A DNA stretch of 10,000 nucleotides from Hirudo medicinalis. Lineage: Eukaryota > Annelida > Clitellata > Hirudinida > Hirudinidae. The stretch spans positions 40,977-50,976 of the forward strand of contig MPNW01000768.1 in assembly GCA_011800805.1 (NCBI GenBank). Reading direction: 5' to 3'. A model generated the notes under the pieces. It saw only the letters and a list, made by a program, of their open reading frames with translations, searched no databases and was not told the origin of the DNA. This document shows, one piece after another, positions 1-7,435 of this stretch (within the stretch, counting starts at the first letter, position 1; the number at the start of each line of letters is the position of its first letter). The translations under genes were made by a program, and so were the position numbers.

Positions 1-35
1 TGTTGTTGTTGTTGTTGTTATTATTATTATTATTA

Positions 36-85
<50 letters not shown>

Positions 86-129
86 ATTATTATTATTGTT
101 GTTGTTGTTGTTGTTGTTGTGGTTGTTGT
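1..129. repeat. TTG/TTA compound microsatellite
   Basis: A trinucleotide tract: TTG units (about 1-19), then TTA units with a single C interruption (about 20-96), then TTG units again (about 97-129, with one TGG). It is cut by the left edge of the window. In one frame it reads as poly-leucine, but it shows no coding signs such as mixed synonymous codons, a start context or flanking exon structure. I treat it as non-coding simple sequence. Confidence 0.95.
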
Positions 130-2591
130 CAATATATTTTTTGTTATTACTTACTAATTACCGAGGTACATCTGGGAAGTTTATTAAGTTCAGAGTAATA
201 AGCTAATCTATTTAATTTCTGTTGAGTTTGTTGAAATCAAAACATGAAAACAACATCTCTCATCCGATAACTTAATGTTGCAATAATTCATGGCTTCACA
301 TAATTTAAGTCTTCAAATAAAGTAAAATTATTAATATTACGATTAAATGTTTATTTCGATTTAACTGTAATTAATCTTTCGAAAATTTGCCAATTATGAA
401 TTTAATTTCGATTTTTATCTAAAATGAATTGTTTCCTCACTAAATGTTGTCGAAATATTTTATGAAAATCAACAAATATTGAGGGCCTAAGGGTGATGAT
501 GTCTGCCACAAAAAACTTGTAATTGGAACTTCGTCGTGTTGTTGAATCGGATTGTCACATCAATCCTTTCAATGTTACGTTACCTTTAAGAACAGGTAAC
601 AGGCCTAAATGGATTCCAAAGCCAATCAGATTTTGTGGAATGAAGATATTTGAATGTAACTGAAAGATTGTAAACATTACACGATTTAGTTATTCATTTA
701 CAAGTTGGTAAAGTTTCACTTGTAATCGTTTAAGTAATCAAACGAAGACGTTAGGGGTGCATTTAGAATAGATTCACTCAATTCACTGCCGATTCTCAAG
801 CTGTTTTTCAACTTAACTTACTTCTAAGCGATTCACTTCTGGAAATTAATGAGATTGTTCATCCACGGTTAAAAACAAAATATAAAAAAATATATTTATA
901 AGAAAATAATTGAATAAGAAGACGAGAAGAGAGAAAACAACTTTCTTTAATCTCATCTTGATTTGTCTGGATTCGTGTTGAAGCATTCATATGGAAAAGG
1001 CAACGAAACAACTCCACGAAGACCACACAAACGAAATGCTTTTTGATCACGTTCGGTTATCCACTCCTCCTCCGATCTTCGCCTGAAAGATCTGAATGAC
1101 GAGTGCTTTTTTTGTGTTCAACAAAAAAAATCATTGATCTCCTGCTGAGACGAGGTTTCGTTTTCGCAAAATTAGGCAATTAATTACTCGACTAATCCAG
1201 TTATCCTCATTAATAATGTAGCGAATAACTGACAAATTAGTATGGATATTAACCATTACTTATTAACTTATTATTATTTCTTATTACTTATTAACTTATT
1301 ACACACCAACTTTCAAATTCACGATCGGTTTCGTTTTTGCAAGGCCGCCTTTATATCGACGCACGAGTCTTGCTTTCCAGGCATGAATCAGGCGGAAAAT
1401 CCATCATCGTTTCCATAAAAACAAATGTCTACTTTGTCAGTCGAAGCCCATTAGGGATGTGCCTGTGAAAAAATAATTAAAAATGAATAAAAATGAACAA
1501 AAACCGCTCTGATCATTAGTCCTTCGATGTAGCGTGAGCTATTTGTCAGGAGCAGATCAGCAATTACCCGGCAGATGTAATCTGTTGTAATCAGGATGCT
1601 TTTGCACGAATGATTTTATGGATTGATATTAGTTACTTGGATTAATATTAGTGACTTGAGTAATTCCTTCTGTCTATGCTTGCTAATCTTCTCGCGCCAA
1701 CACAAGGACATCTGTGATGGCGGGAATGATAATTATTTTTTTTTATAGAAAAAAAAAACTTTCTTTTATTATAAACAAAATGTTTTATGAAATTTATTCT
1801 CGACTTGCTGAGGAATAATATTTAAAACAATTATTTGAAGTTTCTATTTATTTAATTCCAAAAGAACAATAATAAATGTCTGAGATAAAGACACTAAAAA
1901 CATGAAATATCATCTTTTTAACTCAAACAACCTTCACTTTGTTTCAACTTTCAAGAGATCGTTATTTTGTTATTTGTAAATTAAAATGCACTTAATTGCA
2001 GAATCAATTAATTTATTTTGCGGCCAATAGAAAAACATTTCAGAGATAATTAATGGAAAAGTAAATCCACGAATCTCTCCAAAAGTCGTGGCTTGCACAG
2101 GGTTCAACCGACAATGAAGCCCCCTGGTAATGGAATAATGGCTCGTCAGTCGATTGAATGGATTCCTCTCCAGTTTAGCAGCCCAGCTACGAGTTCCACA
2201 GTTCCAGCTATTCATTCCAAAAGGCTTTTCACCGCACGACTGACGGAAGCTTCGCGCGGCTTCTAGAATTAGCATTTGGAAAAACATGAGACACCGCCAA
2301 TTACAGCGGTGCCTGTTCCATCGGTTAAAAATTCGGAACCCATGTTCGTTGCTAAATGCAGTGCTTAACGAATATCGAAGGAAACGATCTCGTAATGGCG
2401 CTAATTCCTCCTTAAATATCAGCGCCAGTAGTGGGTGTGCATCAGATGGAGGTCGGTTGCAAGAGTTGCAAATCTCTCCTCAAATTCCAAGGAAGGAGGC
2501 GACTGGCGAGATAGGAGATCTTCAGTAAATCTCTGTTCAAACGAATGGAGAAAGGAGGCTCATCGTTCAGTGAAGGGAGTCAACTTTAGAA
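130..2591. other. Upstream intergenic region, no gene recognised
   Basis: About 2.4 kb of mostly AT-rich DNA in front of the channel start codon. I see no convincing coding exon. Scattered ORFs (a 63-codon minus-strand one near 859-1050, a 105-codon minus-strand one at 1970-2287, an 80-codon plus-strand one at 2286-2528) match no family I know and are about as long as expected by chance. The stretch 2060-2590 is less AT-rich and non-repetitive, so it may hold the 5'UTR or a promoter. It contains a 6-bp inverted repeat, CACCGC (2292-2297) and GCGGTG (2306-2311). A second small inverted repeat, GTTACC/GGTAAC, lies near 579-600. Upstream non-coding exons of the channel gene cannot be excluded. 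Confidence 0.6.
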
Positions 2592-2814
2592 ATGGAAATA
2601 GCTTTGAAAAAACCGAATTTCGGAGGTTTTACCGAAAAGTTCACTACGAAAAAACCGAACATCAAAGACAAGAGAGGCTCAGAATTCACCTCGAAAAAGC
2701 CAAATATCCTCAACAAAAGCACCGACAGTGGTGTCATGTCTTTCGTCTCGACTTGGGAAACATTCCAAAACTTCACAACTTCTCATGGGATTTCGCACTT
2801 CAGACATGCCAAAG
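2592..2814 (+). CDS. Channel exon 1: cytoplasmic N-tail with HG motif
   Basis: Codes for residues 1-74 and the first base of codon 75. It contains three KKPN repeats (residues 6-9, 20-23, 35-38) and then the conserved pre-TM1 segment WETFQNFTTSHGISHF. The donor GTTTTT at 2815 (phase 1) joins g to ga of exon 2, restoring Gly-Tyr-Phe-Lys. Reading on in frame past the donor quickly gives low-complexity, non-family sequence, which supports the splice. Intron 1 is 113 bp. Confidence 0.88.
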
Positions 2815-5769
2815 GTTTTTTTGACCGAATTGAAGTTACATTGAAACTGTCTTCAATCGGAAATAATAAAATACTGCGTTTAATTTTGCAAATGAAGAAT
2901 GAAAATAAGTTTGTTTTTATTTTGCAGGATATTTTAAGAAATCCTTGTGGATGTTTTCTACTTTAGGATGCTTGGCTGCACTCTGTTACAACATTTACCT
3001 CATAAGTTGGTCACCGCTGATTTGACAGGCGCAAGCTTTATTGCTCAACATTGTAATTAAATTGAATTAAATGCAATTTTAGGTCTAAAATATTTAAACT
3101 ATGACGTCAACGTGTCCGTGAATCTGAAACATGCCAACCTGCTACAATTCCCTGCCGTCACAATTTGCAACAACAATCCGATCAAAAGGTCGTCCCTCGG
3201 CTCAGGTTTGCAGGGCATCATCAAAACCTACAAAAATGAACTCAGCTCTTTCCTCTGCGATCACAACTCCAGAAGCTTCCAGCTTCACGACGACGGCAAC
3301 AACAACAACAACACGAACCTGGTGACGAGGTTTTCACTTTATGAAGGATCAAATTCATCCCTACTGGCCTCCAACGATTCAGATGCTACCGGGTTCACCA
3401 CCACCCATACCAACCCAGGTGAGTGACGCTATTAGTAATCTATCATCTAATTTAAGAAATCGCTTACAAGTTTCATCTTTAAAATTGTTTTCAGTAGCAA
3501 ATTCTTTTTCAATTTCTACCATTTCTACCTGAACTTGAGATCTCCTTCCGACGCTCAAATTGTAAACTACCAAAAGTTGTTACGTCTTCAAACGTAGACA
3601 TTCAATCCTTCATTTTCCAGCCTGTTTTCCAACATCTGGATTCACCGAAGACGGGAGAGAACAGAGGAGTGACTACCGCTTGTTGGCGCAGATGATGGAG
3701 AAGTACATGGCTCTGAACCACTCCGACAGGGTGGCCAAAGGACACTTGCTTGATGAGATGATTTACGACTGTGTGTTTGCAGGGGGAGGATGTAACTTGG
3801 AGAAGTTAGCAAATAAACTTCTTTTTATAAACTTCGATTCTTAAAAAATTACTAAATCAGTTAAGATTTATAATTTATTGATTATTTCAATAATTGTCCT
3901 AATCTGGAAGAGGTTAGGAAGAGAATAATGCTGTTCAACATAAAGTGATAAATATATTTTTGTGTTGGCTTTATTGGAATTTGTTGGCTGCTAAATGAAT
4001 GTCAACGAATGTAAACAACATTATTCAACATTATTACAACCATTTTATATTAATTAATTGTTTAATTACAATTATAATTATTTATTAATAATAATAATTA
4101 TACTGTAACAATTATGACTTGAATATTGATGATTATTAATAATTATTATTATAATTATAATATAATAAGATTAATATATAATACAAAATTATATTTTATT
4201 AAAATTATATATTATTATTATTATTATTAATTCTCTAGAGACTTCACATACTTCTTCAACAATTATCACGGCAACTGCTACACTTACAACTCGGCCATGA
4301 ACGGACAAAACATTAACAAGGTGTCATTCAAGGCGGGTCCAAGATACGGTGAGCCATGGACAGACAGACAGATTAGCAACTGAATTTACTTCTTAACAAG
4401 TTTACAACTAAACTAACATGATTTGTAACTTAATTGTAATATTGTAATATTATCTTTCAGGATTATCAATAATATTCAACGTAAACCAGAGAGAGTACGT
4501 CGGTGAAATATCTCAGTCCGCTGGGTTGAGGGTGGTCGTTCATGACCCAATGAGGATGCCTTTTCCCGAGGATGATGCCATACTTGTGTCTCCGAATGCT
4601 CTCACTCACATCGGAGTCAACATGGTTTTGAAATTAATTTCAATTAAAAATTTCGCTTCGTAATATATTGATATTCTTATTCTTAATATTCTTAATATTA
4701 ATATTCTTGTATATTAATATATTTTATTTTTACGACAATGCAATTCAAGAAAGCAGCAGACGAAGGAATATTTTAGAATAACCTTTTAACTTTTAAATTA
4801 AGAGTGAATTTAATGGTTCAAGTCAATTTGTCCTGATTGTTTTACTTCCACAAATAATATCTTTGGTGACAGAATAAAAATTGATGCATTGCAAAATGAG
4901 GCATAATGAGACATGAATTTGACATAACTAATAGAATTTGTATAAAAATTAATTGTTTATAATTAATATAAAAAATGACATAATTTGCAAAACAAGATTT
5001 AACAGCGACATTGCAATACCATGACAACACAATCATGTGATCACCTCTCCTCGTGCGTAGTTTTTGAAGGAGAATGTTCTGCGATTTTGAATATTGAAAC
5101 AAACAAACAAAATCACAAAAGAAAAGCACAAAAAAGCCATTAATGAAAATACATTTCTCGTGAAGATAAAAACTTCCAAGTTGAACGGAGTTTATGGGGA
5201 GTGCAGGAGCGAAGAGGATCATCGGTTTCCTGAGACAATTTACCAAAAGATGTTCAACTTGAAGTACTGCGAGAAGGTTTGGGACTTGCCTTCATTTTGT
5301 TATAAAATCAAATAAAATCAGTATTCGGATTAGGATGGCAGAATCATTCATTTGTGAAAATAACTATCTAGTTAACCTCCTGTAATATGTAAATAAGTTG
5401 TGATTAGCAAAAACATACTACTTGTGTATTTTCTAATTTGCACGGCCAGCGTAATGGGGCGACTGCTATTGATTGAAGTTGGCAAGAGGTACAATGAGCC
5501 CATGATTGACTGTTCGAAGTGGTTTTGATAATTGCCGCCAACCGAATGAAATCTTAATTAATATTTAAATTTCAAAAAATAAAAAATAAATAAATGAAAT
5601 GCGTCCAATATTTTTGATTTAACTTGCCTGTTTTTGTAGGGATGTCATTATTCTTGCCTGAACAAGGAAATCATAAAAAAGTGCTCTTGCATCGACATTA
5701 AGTTCCCTATGAAGTGGAGCAATTCTTCTACTTTGAAGCCGTGCTCCATCGACAACGAAATCAACGGTA

Positions 5770-5836
<67 letters not shown>

Positions 5837-7047
5837 GCAACATCAGCAACAAATGCGACAGCAGCAACAACAACTGCGGCAGCAACAGCAGCAAATACAA
5901 AAACAACAACTGCAGCAACAACAGCAACAAATACAACAACAACTGCGTCAACAACAACAGCAACAGCTGAGCCCTTCTAGTTAAATTTAGAATTCAAATT
6001 CGAATGTTAAATCGAGATTTTAAGTTTTAAGTTTTTTTAAGTTTTTTATGTAAATATGCAAATAAAGCATATTTATTTGTTAAATTTAATCTCAAACATT
6101 TTTTACGGCCTTTAAATCGCCATCAGATCGCTGTGTTCAAAAGGTGTGGAAAGCTTACAGGAATGAAACCTTACCTTGCATATCGAATTGCACAGTTCCT
6201 TGCAGGTTCGTTATCCCGAGTTTTATGTTGATTCATGCAAGAAATGATTGGTCCGAGAATTCCTCTTTAAATTTATAAATATAATCAGAATTTATTCATT
6301 TATTAGACAAAATATTTGACAAATTAGTATGATTTTAAAATCACTTCAAATGTCTCCAATGAACAGGCAAATCACGTACAAACCTGTTGTAAGTCGTGAA
6401 AGATGGCCTTCCTTGAATTACAGAGTTAGTTGACAAATGAATTATTTTAAAACAACATCAAATAAAACCAATTGCAAACCTTTTATTTATTTTATTTTTA
6501 ATCAGAAATAATTTCTTTTCCTTTCGCATGAAATCCGAACAGATGAATGTCAAGGATCTGCCGTATTACAGCGCCCTGGCGATGGATTTTGAAAAATTCC
6601 ACGAAGGAAGTTACGGTAAAGTGGTGATTTATTTGCAGGACCTCACCTACACTGAGATCTCAGAGGCACCTTTTTATGAGGTTTGCAAAAACGATCAACA
6701 AATCATTTGAAGTTTCTTTTCTTTCTTTTCTTTCCTTTTTCTTTTTAATAAAACTCATTTAATATTTTATAATCTAGATAAAAAATATAATTATATTTTA
6801 TACAGATATATTTACGTACATGAAGATGTATTCTTATATCATATTTTCATGAACGGTTCCATTCCAGCTACACGAATTTACGTCCGACATCGGAGGAGTG
6901 TTGGGGCTATACGTGGGCTTTTCCATCCTCACGTTGGTGGAGTTTCTGGAACTGTTGATGGACATGTTAGGAATATTCTGCTATCGCCTCTTCAGAGCGG
7001 CCAATCCCAGAGCCAGGGTCAAGGACCAAAACGAGGGGGCAAAGTGA
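2592..7047 (+). CDS. DEG/ENaC family ion channel subunit (amiloride-sensitive sodium channel / ASIC / degenerin type), 11 coding exons
   Basis: Joined CDS: 2592-2814, 2928-3005, 3083-3418, 3621-3804, 4239-4348, 4461-4624, 5166-5276, 5640-5766, 6127-6205, 6506-6680, 6868-7047; 1767 nt, 588 residues. All introns are GT..AG and every phase matches. Family members are two-TM subunits of trimeric sodium-permeable channels in the plasma membrane, gated by ligands, protons or force. Seen here: cytoplasmic N-tail with the gating His-Gly (H65-G66, in TTSHGIS); TM1 about 80-100; the post-TM1 motif FPAVTICNNNP (123-133); extracellular finger/palm domain with the family landmarks NNYHGNCYTYN, GLSIIFNVNQ, SAGLRVVVHD, MPFPEDD and paired cysteines; TM2 (about 537-560) with SDIGG, GLYVGFS and LTLVEFLELL. 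The selectivity filter is G546-F547-S548 (family G/S-x-S) and the degenerin site is S535. Length is usual for the family. Start ATG 2592 is the first in-frame ATG after a TGA at 2571 and has G at -3 and +4; M49 (2736) is a possible later start. Ligand and subfamily cannot be told from this sequence. A longer C-tail may exist (see 7042-7247). Confidence 0.95.
2928..3005 (+). CDS. Channel exon 2: TM1
   Basis: A 78-nt exon, too short to show as an ORF. It encodes GYFKKSLWMF then STLGCLAALCYNIYLI, a hydrophobic helix at the place where the family has TM1. The acceptor is TTTTGCAG ending at 2927. The donor is AA|GTTGGT at 3006 (phase 1); it joins a to gt, making Ser101 just before LKYLNYDVNV. Intron 2 is only 77 bp. 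Confidence 0.92.
3083..3418 (+). CDS. Channel exon 3: FPAVTIC palm motif and start of the finger region
   Basis: Starts after the acceptor ATTTTAG (ends 3082) and encodes LKYLNYDVNVSVNLKHANLL followed by FPAVTICNNNPIKRS, the hallmark that follows TM1 in this family. The rest (finger region) is variable and includes an Asn run (HDDGNNNNNTN) encoded by AAC repeats near 3298-3313. The donor is a perfect CAG|GTGAGT at 3419, phase 1. The palindrome TGACGTCA at 3102-3109 is simply coding sequence. Confidence 0.95.
3621..3804 (+). CDS. Channel exon 4: extracellular domain
   Basis: Begins after TTTTCCAG and encodes ACFPTSGFTEDGR, a polar helical stretch, then KGHLLDEMIYDCVFAGGGCN. That last part matches the family pattern in which two cysteines flank a short loop before the NCYTFN motif. 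The donor GTTAGC at 3805 is phase 2 and restores Lys-Asp with exon 5. Confidence 0.93.
3805..4238 (+). other. Channel intron 4, AT-rich simple sequence
   Basis: A 434-bp intron. Its second half (about 4020-4230) is almost pure A/T, with runs of ATT/AAT trinucleotides and many ATAATTAT near-palindromes. No exon or conserved element was seen. The acceptor is TTCTCTAG ending at 4238. Confidence 0.85.
4239..4348 (+). CDS. Channel exon 5: NCYTYN motif
   Basis: Encodes DFTYFFNNYHGNCYTYNSAM and then NGQNINKVSFKAGPRYG. This is the strongly conserved F..YGNCYTFN segment of the extracellular domain. The donor ACG|GTGAGC at 4349 is phase 1. Intron 5 is 112 bp. Confidence 0.95.
4461..4624 (+). CDS. Channel exon 6: palm strands, SAGLRVVVHD / MPFPEDD
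   Basis: Starts after ATCTTTCAG. It encodes GLSIIFNVNQREYVGEIS, then QSAGLRVVVHDPMRMPFPED, then DAILVSPNALTHIGVNM. This matches the family block G-L-x-hydrophobic-N ... A-G-x-x-V-x-x-H-D ... P-F-P, with the exon ending just before the conserved Y-G-x-C. The donor is ATG|GTTTTG at 4625, phase 0. Confidence 0.95.
4625..5165 (+). other. Channel intron 6
   Basis: The longest intron of the gene (541 bp). The part at 4665-4720 is made of ATTCTTAATATT-type repeats; the rest is unremarkable AT-rich sequence. A 134-codon minus-strand ORF spans 4842-5246 and overlaps exon 7. It resembles no family I know and is treated as chance. The acceptor used here, CGTGAAG ending at 5165, is unusually poor in pyrimidines. 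Confidence 0.75.
5166..5276 (+). CDS. Channel exon 7: YGEC segment
   Basis: Encodes IKTSKLNGVYGECRSEEDHR and then FPETIYQKMFNLKYCEK. Placing the acceptor after GTGAAG (5165) keeps the phase and gives exactly the spacing between I-G-x-x and Y-G-x-C seen in the family. The acceptor lacks a clear polypyrimidine tract, so the 5' end is the least certain junction of the gene. The donor is AAG|GTTTGG at 5277, phase 0, between CEK and GCHYSC. Confidence 0.85.
5277..5639 (+). other. Channel intron 7
   Basis: A 363-bp intron. A GC-richer island at about 5440-5530 contains a 39-nt span bounded by a possible acceptor (CCAG, ends 5449) and donor (AG|GTACAA at 5489). Included in phase 0 it would bring in a stop, so it is at best a poison exon. 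Otherwise nothing is seen. Confidence 0.75.
5640..5766 (+). CDS. Channel exon 8: cysteine-rich CxxSC ... CSC segment
   Basis: After TTTTTGTAG it encodes GCHYSCLNKEIIKKCSCIDI and then KFPMKWSNSSTLKPCSIDNEIN. This matches the family pattern G-C-x-x-S-C ... C-x-C ... P. The donor ACG|GTAAAC at 5767 is phase 1. Reading through this donor stays in frame into a Gln-rich tail (see 5640-5984). Confidence 0.95.
5640..5984 (+). CDS. Possible alternative terminal exon 8: channel truncated before TM2 with a Gln-rich tail
   Basis: If the donor at 5767 is not used, exon 8 continues in its own frame for 72 codons (5766-5981) to TAA at 5982. The tail starts GKQH, has 21 consecutive Gln (19 CAA, then CAG, CAA), then mixed CAA/CAG Gln interrupted by M-R, L-R, I, K, L residues, and ends LSPSS. 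An AATAAA lies 77 nt after the stop (6061). The product would be about 516 residues with TM1 and most of the extracellular domain but no TM2, so it could not form a pore by itself. A dominant-negative or soluble-tail role is pure inference. Synonymous variation (CAA/CAG; Arg as CGA, CGG, CGT) fits selection on protein, but all three frames of such a repeat are open, so openness alone proves little. It may be only an intronic microsatellite. Confidence 0.4.
5772..5978 (+). repeat. CAA/CAG microsatellite grading into a 21-bp-periodic Gln-rich repeat
   Basis: A pure CAA run at 5778-5834 is followed to about 5976 by interrupted CAA/CAG with recurring CTGCGG-, ATGCGA- and CAAATACAA-type interruptions. 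The first interruptions are 21 bp apart (ATG at 5853, CTG at 5874, ATA at 5895). It lies in intron 8 of the channel gene, immediately after the donor. Confidence 0.95.
6061..6066 (+). terminator. AATAAA poly(A) signal inside intron 8
   Basis: A canonical AATAAA is followed within about 15 nt by T/GT-rich sequence (TTTATTTGTTAAATTT). It lies 77 nt after the stop of the Gln-rich read-through frame and 61 bp before exon 9. It could end a short isoform. AATAAA is common in AT-rich DNA, so it is only suggestive. Confidence 0.4.
6127..6205 (+). CDS. Channel exon 9: CVQKVW ... CISNCTVPC
   Basis: A 79-nt exon after GCCATCAG. It encodes DRCVQKVWKAYRNETLPC and then ISNCTVPC, the last cysteine cluster of the extracellular domain before the palm strand leading to TM2. 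The family form is C ... C-x-C-x-x-P-C. The donor GTTCGT at 6206 is phase 2 (ag joins a, giving Arg). Confidence 0.93.
6506..6680 (+). CDS. Channel exon 10: pre-TM2 palm strand
   Basis: Starts after TTTTTAATCAG. It encodes RNNFFSFRMKSEQMNVKD, a polar stretch, then YGKVVIYLQDLTYTEISEAP and FYE. The part K-hydrophobic-x-I-Y-hydrophobic-x-D/E-L-x-Y-x-x-I corresponds to the beta strand just before TM2 in the family. The donor GAG|GTTTGC at 6681 is phase 0. Confidence 0.93.
6681..6867 (+). other. Channel intron 10 with TTTC tract
   Basis: A 187-bp intron. It opens with a pyrimidine tract of TTTC/TTTTC units (about 6713-6746) lying at the donor end rather than the usual acceptor end, followed by another AATAAA (6747-6752). 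The acceptor is TTCCATTCCAG ending at 6867. Confidence 0.85.
6868..7047 (+). CDS. Channel exon 11: TM2, selectivity filter and short C-tail
   Basis: Encodes LHEFTSDIGGVLGLYVGFSI, then LTLVEFLELLMDMLGIFCYR, then LFRAANPRARVKDQNEGAK and TGA (7045-7047). SDIGG, GLYVGFS and LTLVEFLE are diagnostic for TM2 of this family. GFS is the G-x-S filter, and Ser of TSD falls at the degenerin gating position. The tail after TM2 has basic residues (R, R, R, K), as expected for cytoplasm. The reading frame may really continue in another frame to 7247. Confidence 0.95.
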   Translation, partial: LHEFTSDIGGVLGLYVGFSILTLVEFLELLMDMLGIFCYRLFRAANPRARVKDQNEGAK

Positions 7048-7247
7048 AAATTTTCCAAAGTGCATCTTCGATCGAGGTCACCAAATCCCAGCATCCCCTC
7101 CTCGACCCACAAAAACGTTCCACGGAAAAAATAAAAAAACAGATCACCGAAAGTTTTTCATTGGACGAAGAAGATCAGCAACCGACCAATGAGGAGGCAG
7201 CCGATGACCACCCAGTAGAAAATGTTGAAACCCCCAACAAACATTGA
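7042..7247 (+). CDS. Probable out-of-frame continuation of the channel C-terminal tail
   Basis: In the frame one base back from exon 11, the sequence stays open from before 6868 to TGA 7245-7247. From 7042 it reads GKVKIFQSASSIEVTKSQHP, then a Lys-rich stretch and an acidic stretch including SFSLDEEDQQ, ending TPNKH. About 46% of its third codon positions are G or C, well above the flanking DNA, and the composition is that of a cytoplasmic tail. One extra G in the GGGGG run at 7035-7039 would join it to exon 11 (655 residues in all). Alternatives are a small intron (for example donor 7018, acceptor ending 7092, 75 bp) or untranslated sequence. It could be an assembly error, a real polymorphism or a recent mutation. 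Confidence 0.55.
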
Positions 7248-7385
7248 ACTTTTTGTGTTCAACTTTTTGTTGGAGAAAAAAATGAACATTTCATGTTGCG
7301 ATGTGGGTGGCAATTTAGGACATTTTTGTGGATTAAATTTTTATTATTGCGTTTTTGTTGCTAATAAAGATGACGATGAAGATGC
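7248..7385 (+). other. Channel gene 3'UTR with poly(A) signal
   Basis: After the second possible stop there is a T-rich stretch, with AATAAA at 7363-7368 followed by a T-rich segment near 7392-7404. This is the best candidate 3' end of the channel transcript. The exact cleavage site is not visible. Confidence 0.55.
7363..7368 (+). terminator. AATAAA poly(A) signal of the channel gene
   Basis: A canonical hexamer (GCTAATAAAGATG) about 115 nt after the stop at 7247 and about 315 nt after the stop at 7047. No other AATAAA precedes it downstream of the last exon. Confidence 0.6.
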
Positions 7386-7435
7386 TGGAATGTTAAATTT
7401 GATCACTTAAAATTAATTTTATATCGCAGTAATAA

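Noticed and set aside
3..206. Poly-leucine ORF at the left edge
   Set aside because: Entirely produced by the TTG/TTA microsatellite; no start context or coding signature.
1970..2287. 105-codon minus-strand ORF upstream of the channel
   Set aside because: No recognisable family, C-terminal third AT-driven, and a length expected about once by chance in 10 kb over six frames.
2567..2776. 69-codon minus-strand ORF opposite exon 1
   Set aside because: Antisense shadow of the KKPN-repeat coding sequence.
2435..2824. 129-codon plus-strand ORF overlapping channel exon 1
   Set aside because: Shadow of exon 1 in another frame; the exon 1 frame carries the conserved HG motif and splices correctly to TM1.
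3102..3109. TGACGTCA cAMP-response-element palindrome
   Set aside because: Lies in coding exon 3 and encodes conserved-type residues; most likely coincidence.
4842..5246. 134-codon minus-strand ORF in intron 6 and exon 7
   Set aside because: Overlaps the channel exon antisense; hydrophobic AT-driven composition and no family match.
5450..5488. 39-nt cassette exon in intron 7 with CCAG acceptor and AG|GTACAA donor
   Set aside because: Inclusion in the required phase introduces an in-frame stop; no family segment is missing between exons 7 and 8. Could only be a poison exon, with no evidence.
5619..5963. Minus-strand poly-leucine ORF
   Set aside because: Reverse complement of the CAA/CAG repeat plus the shadow of channel exon 8.
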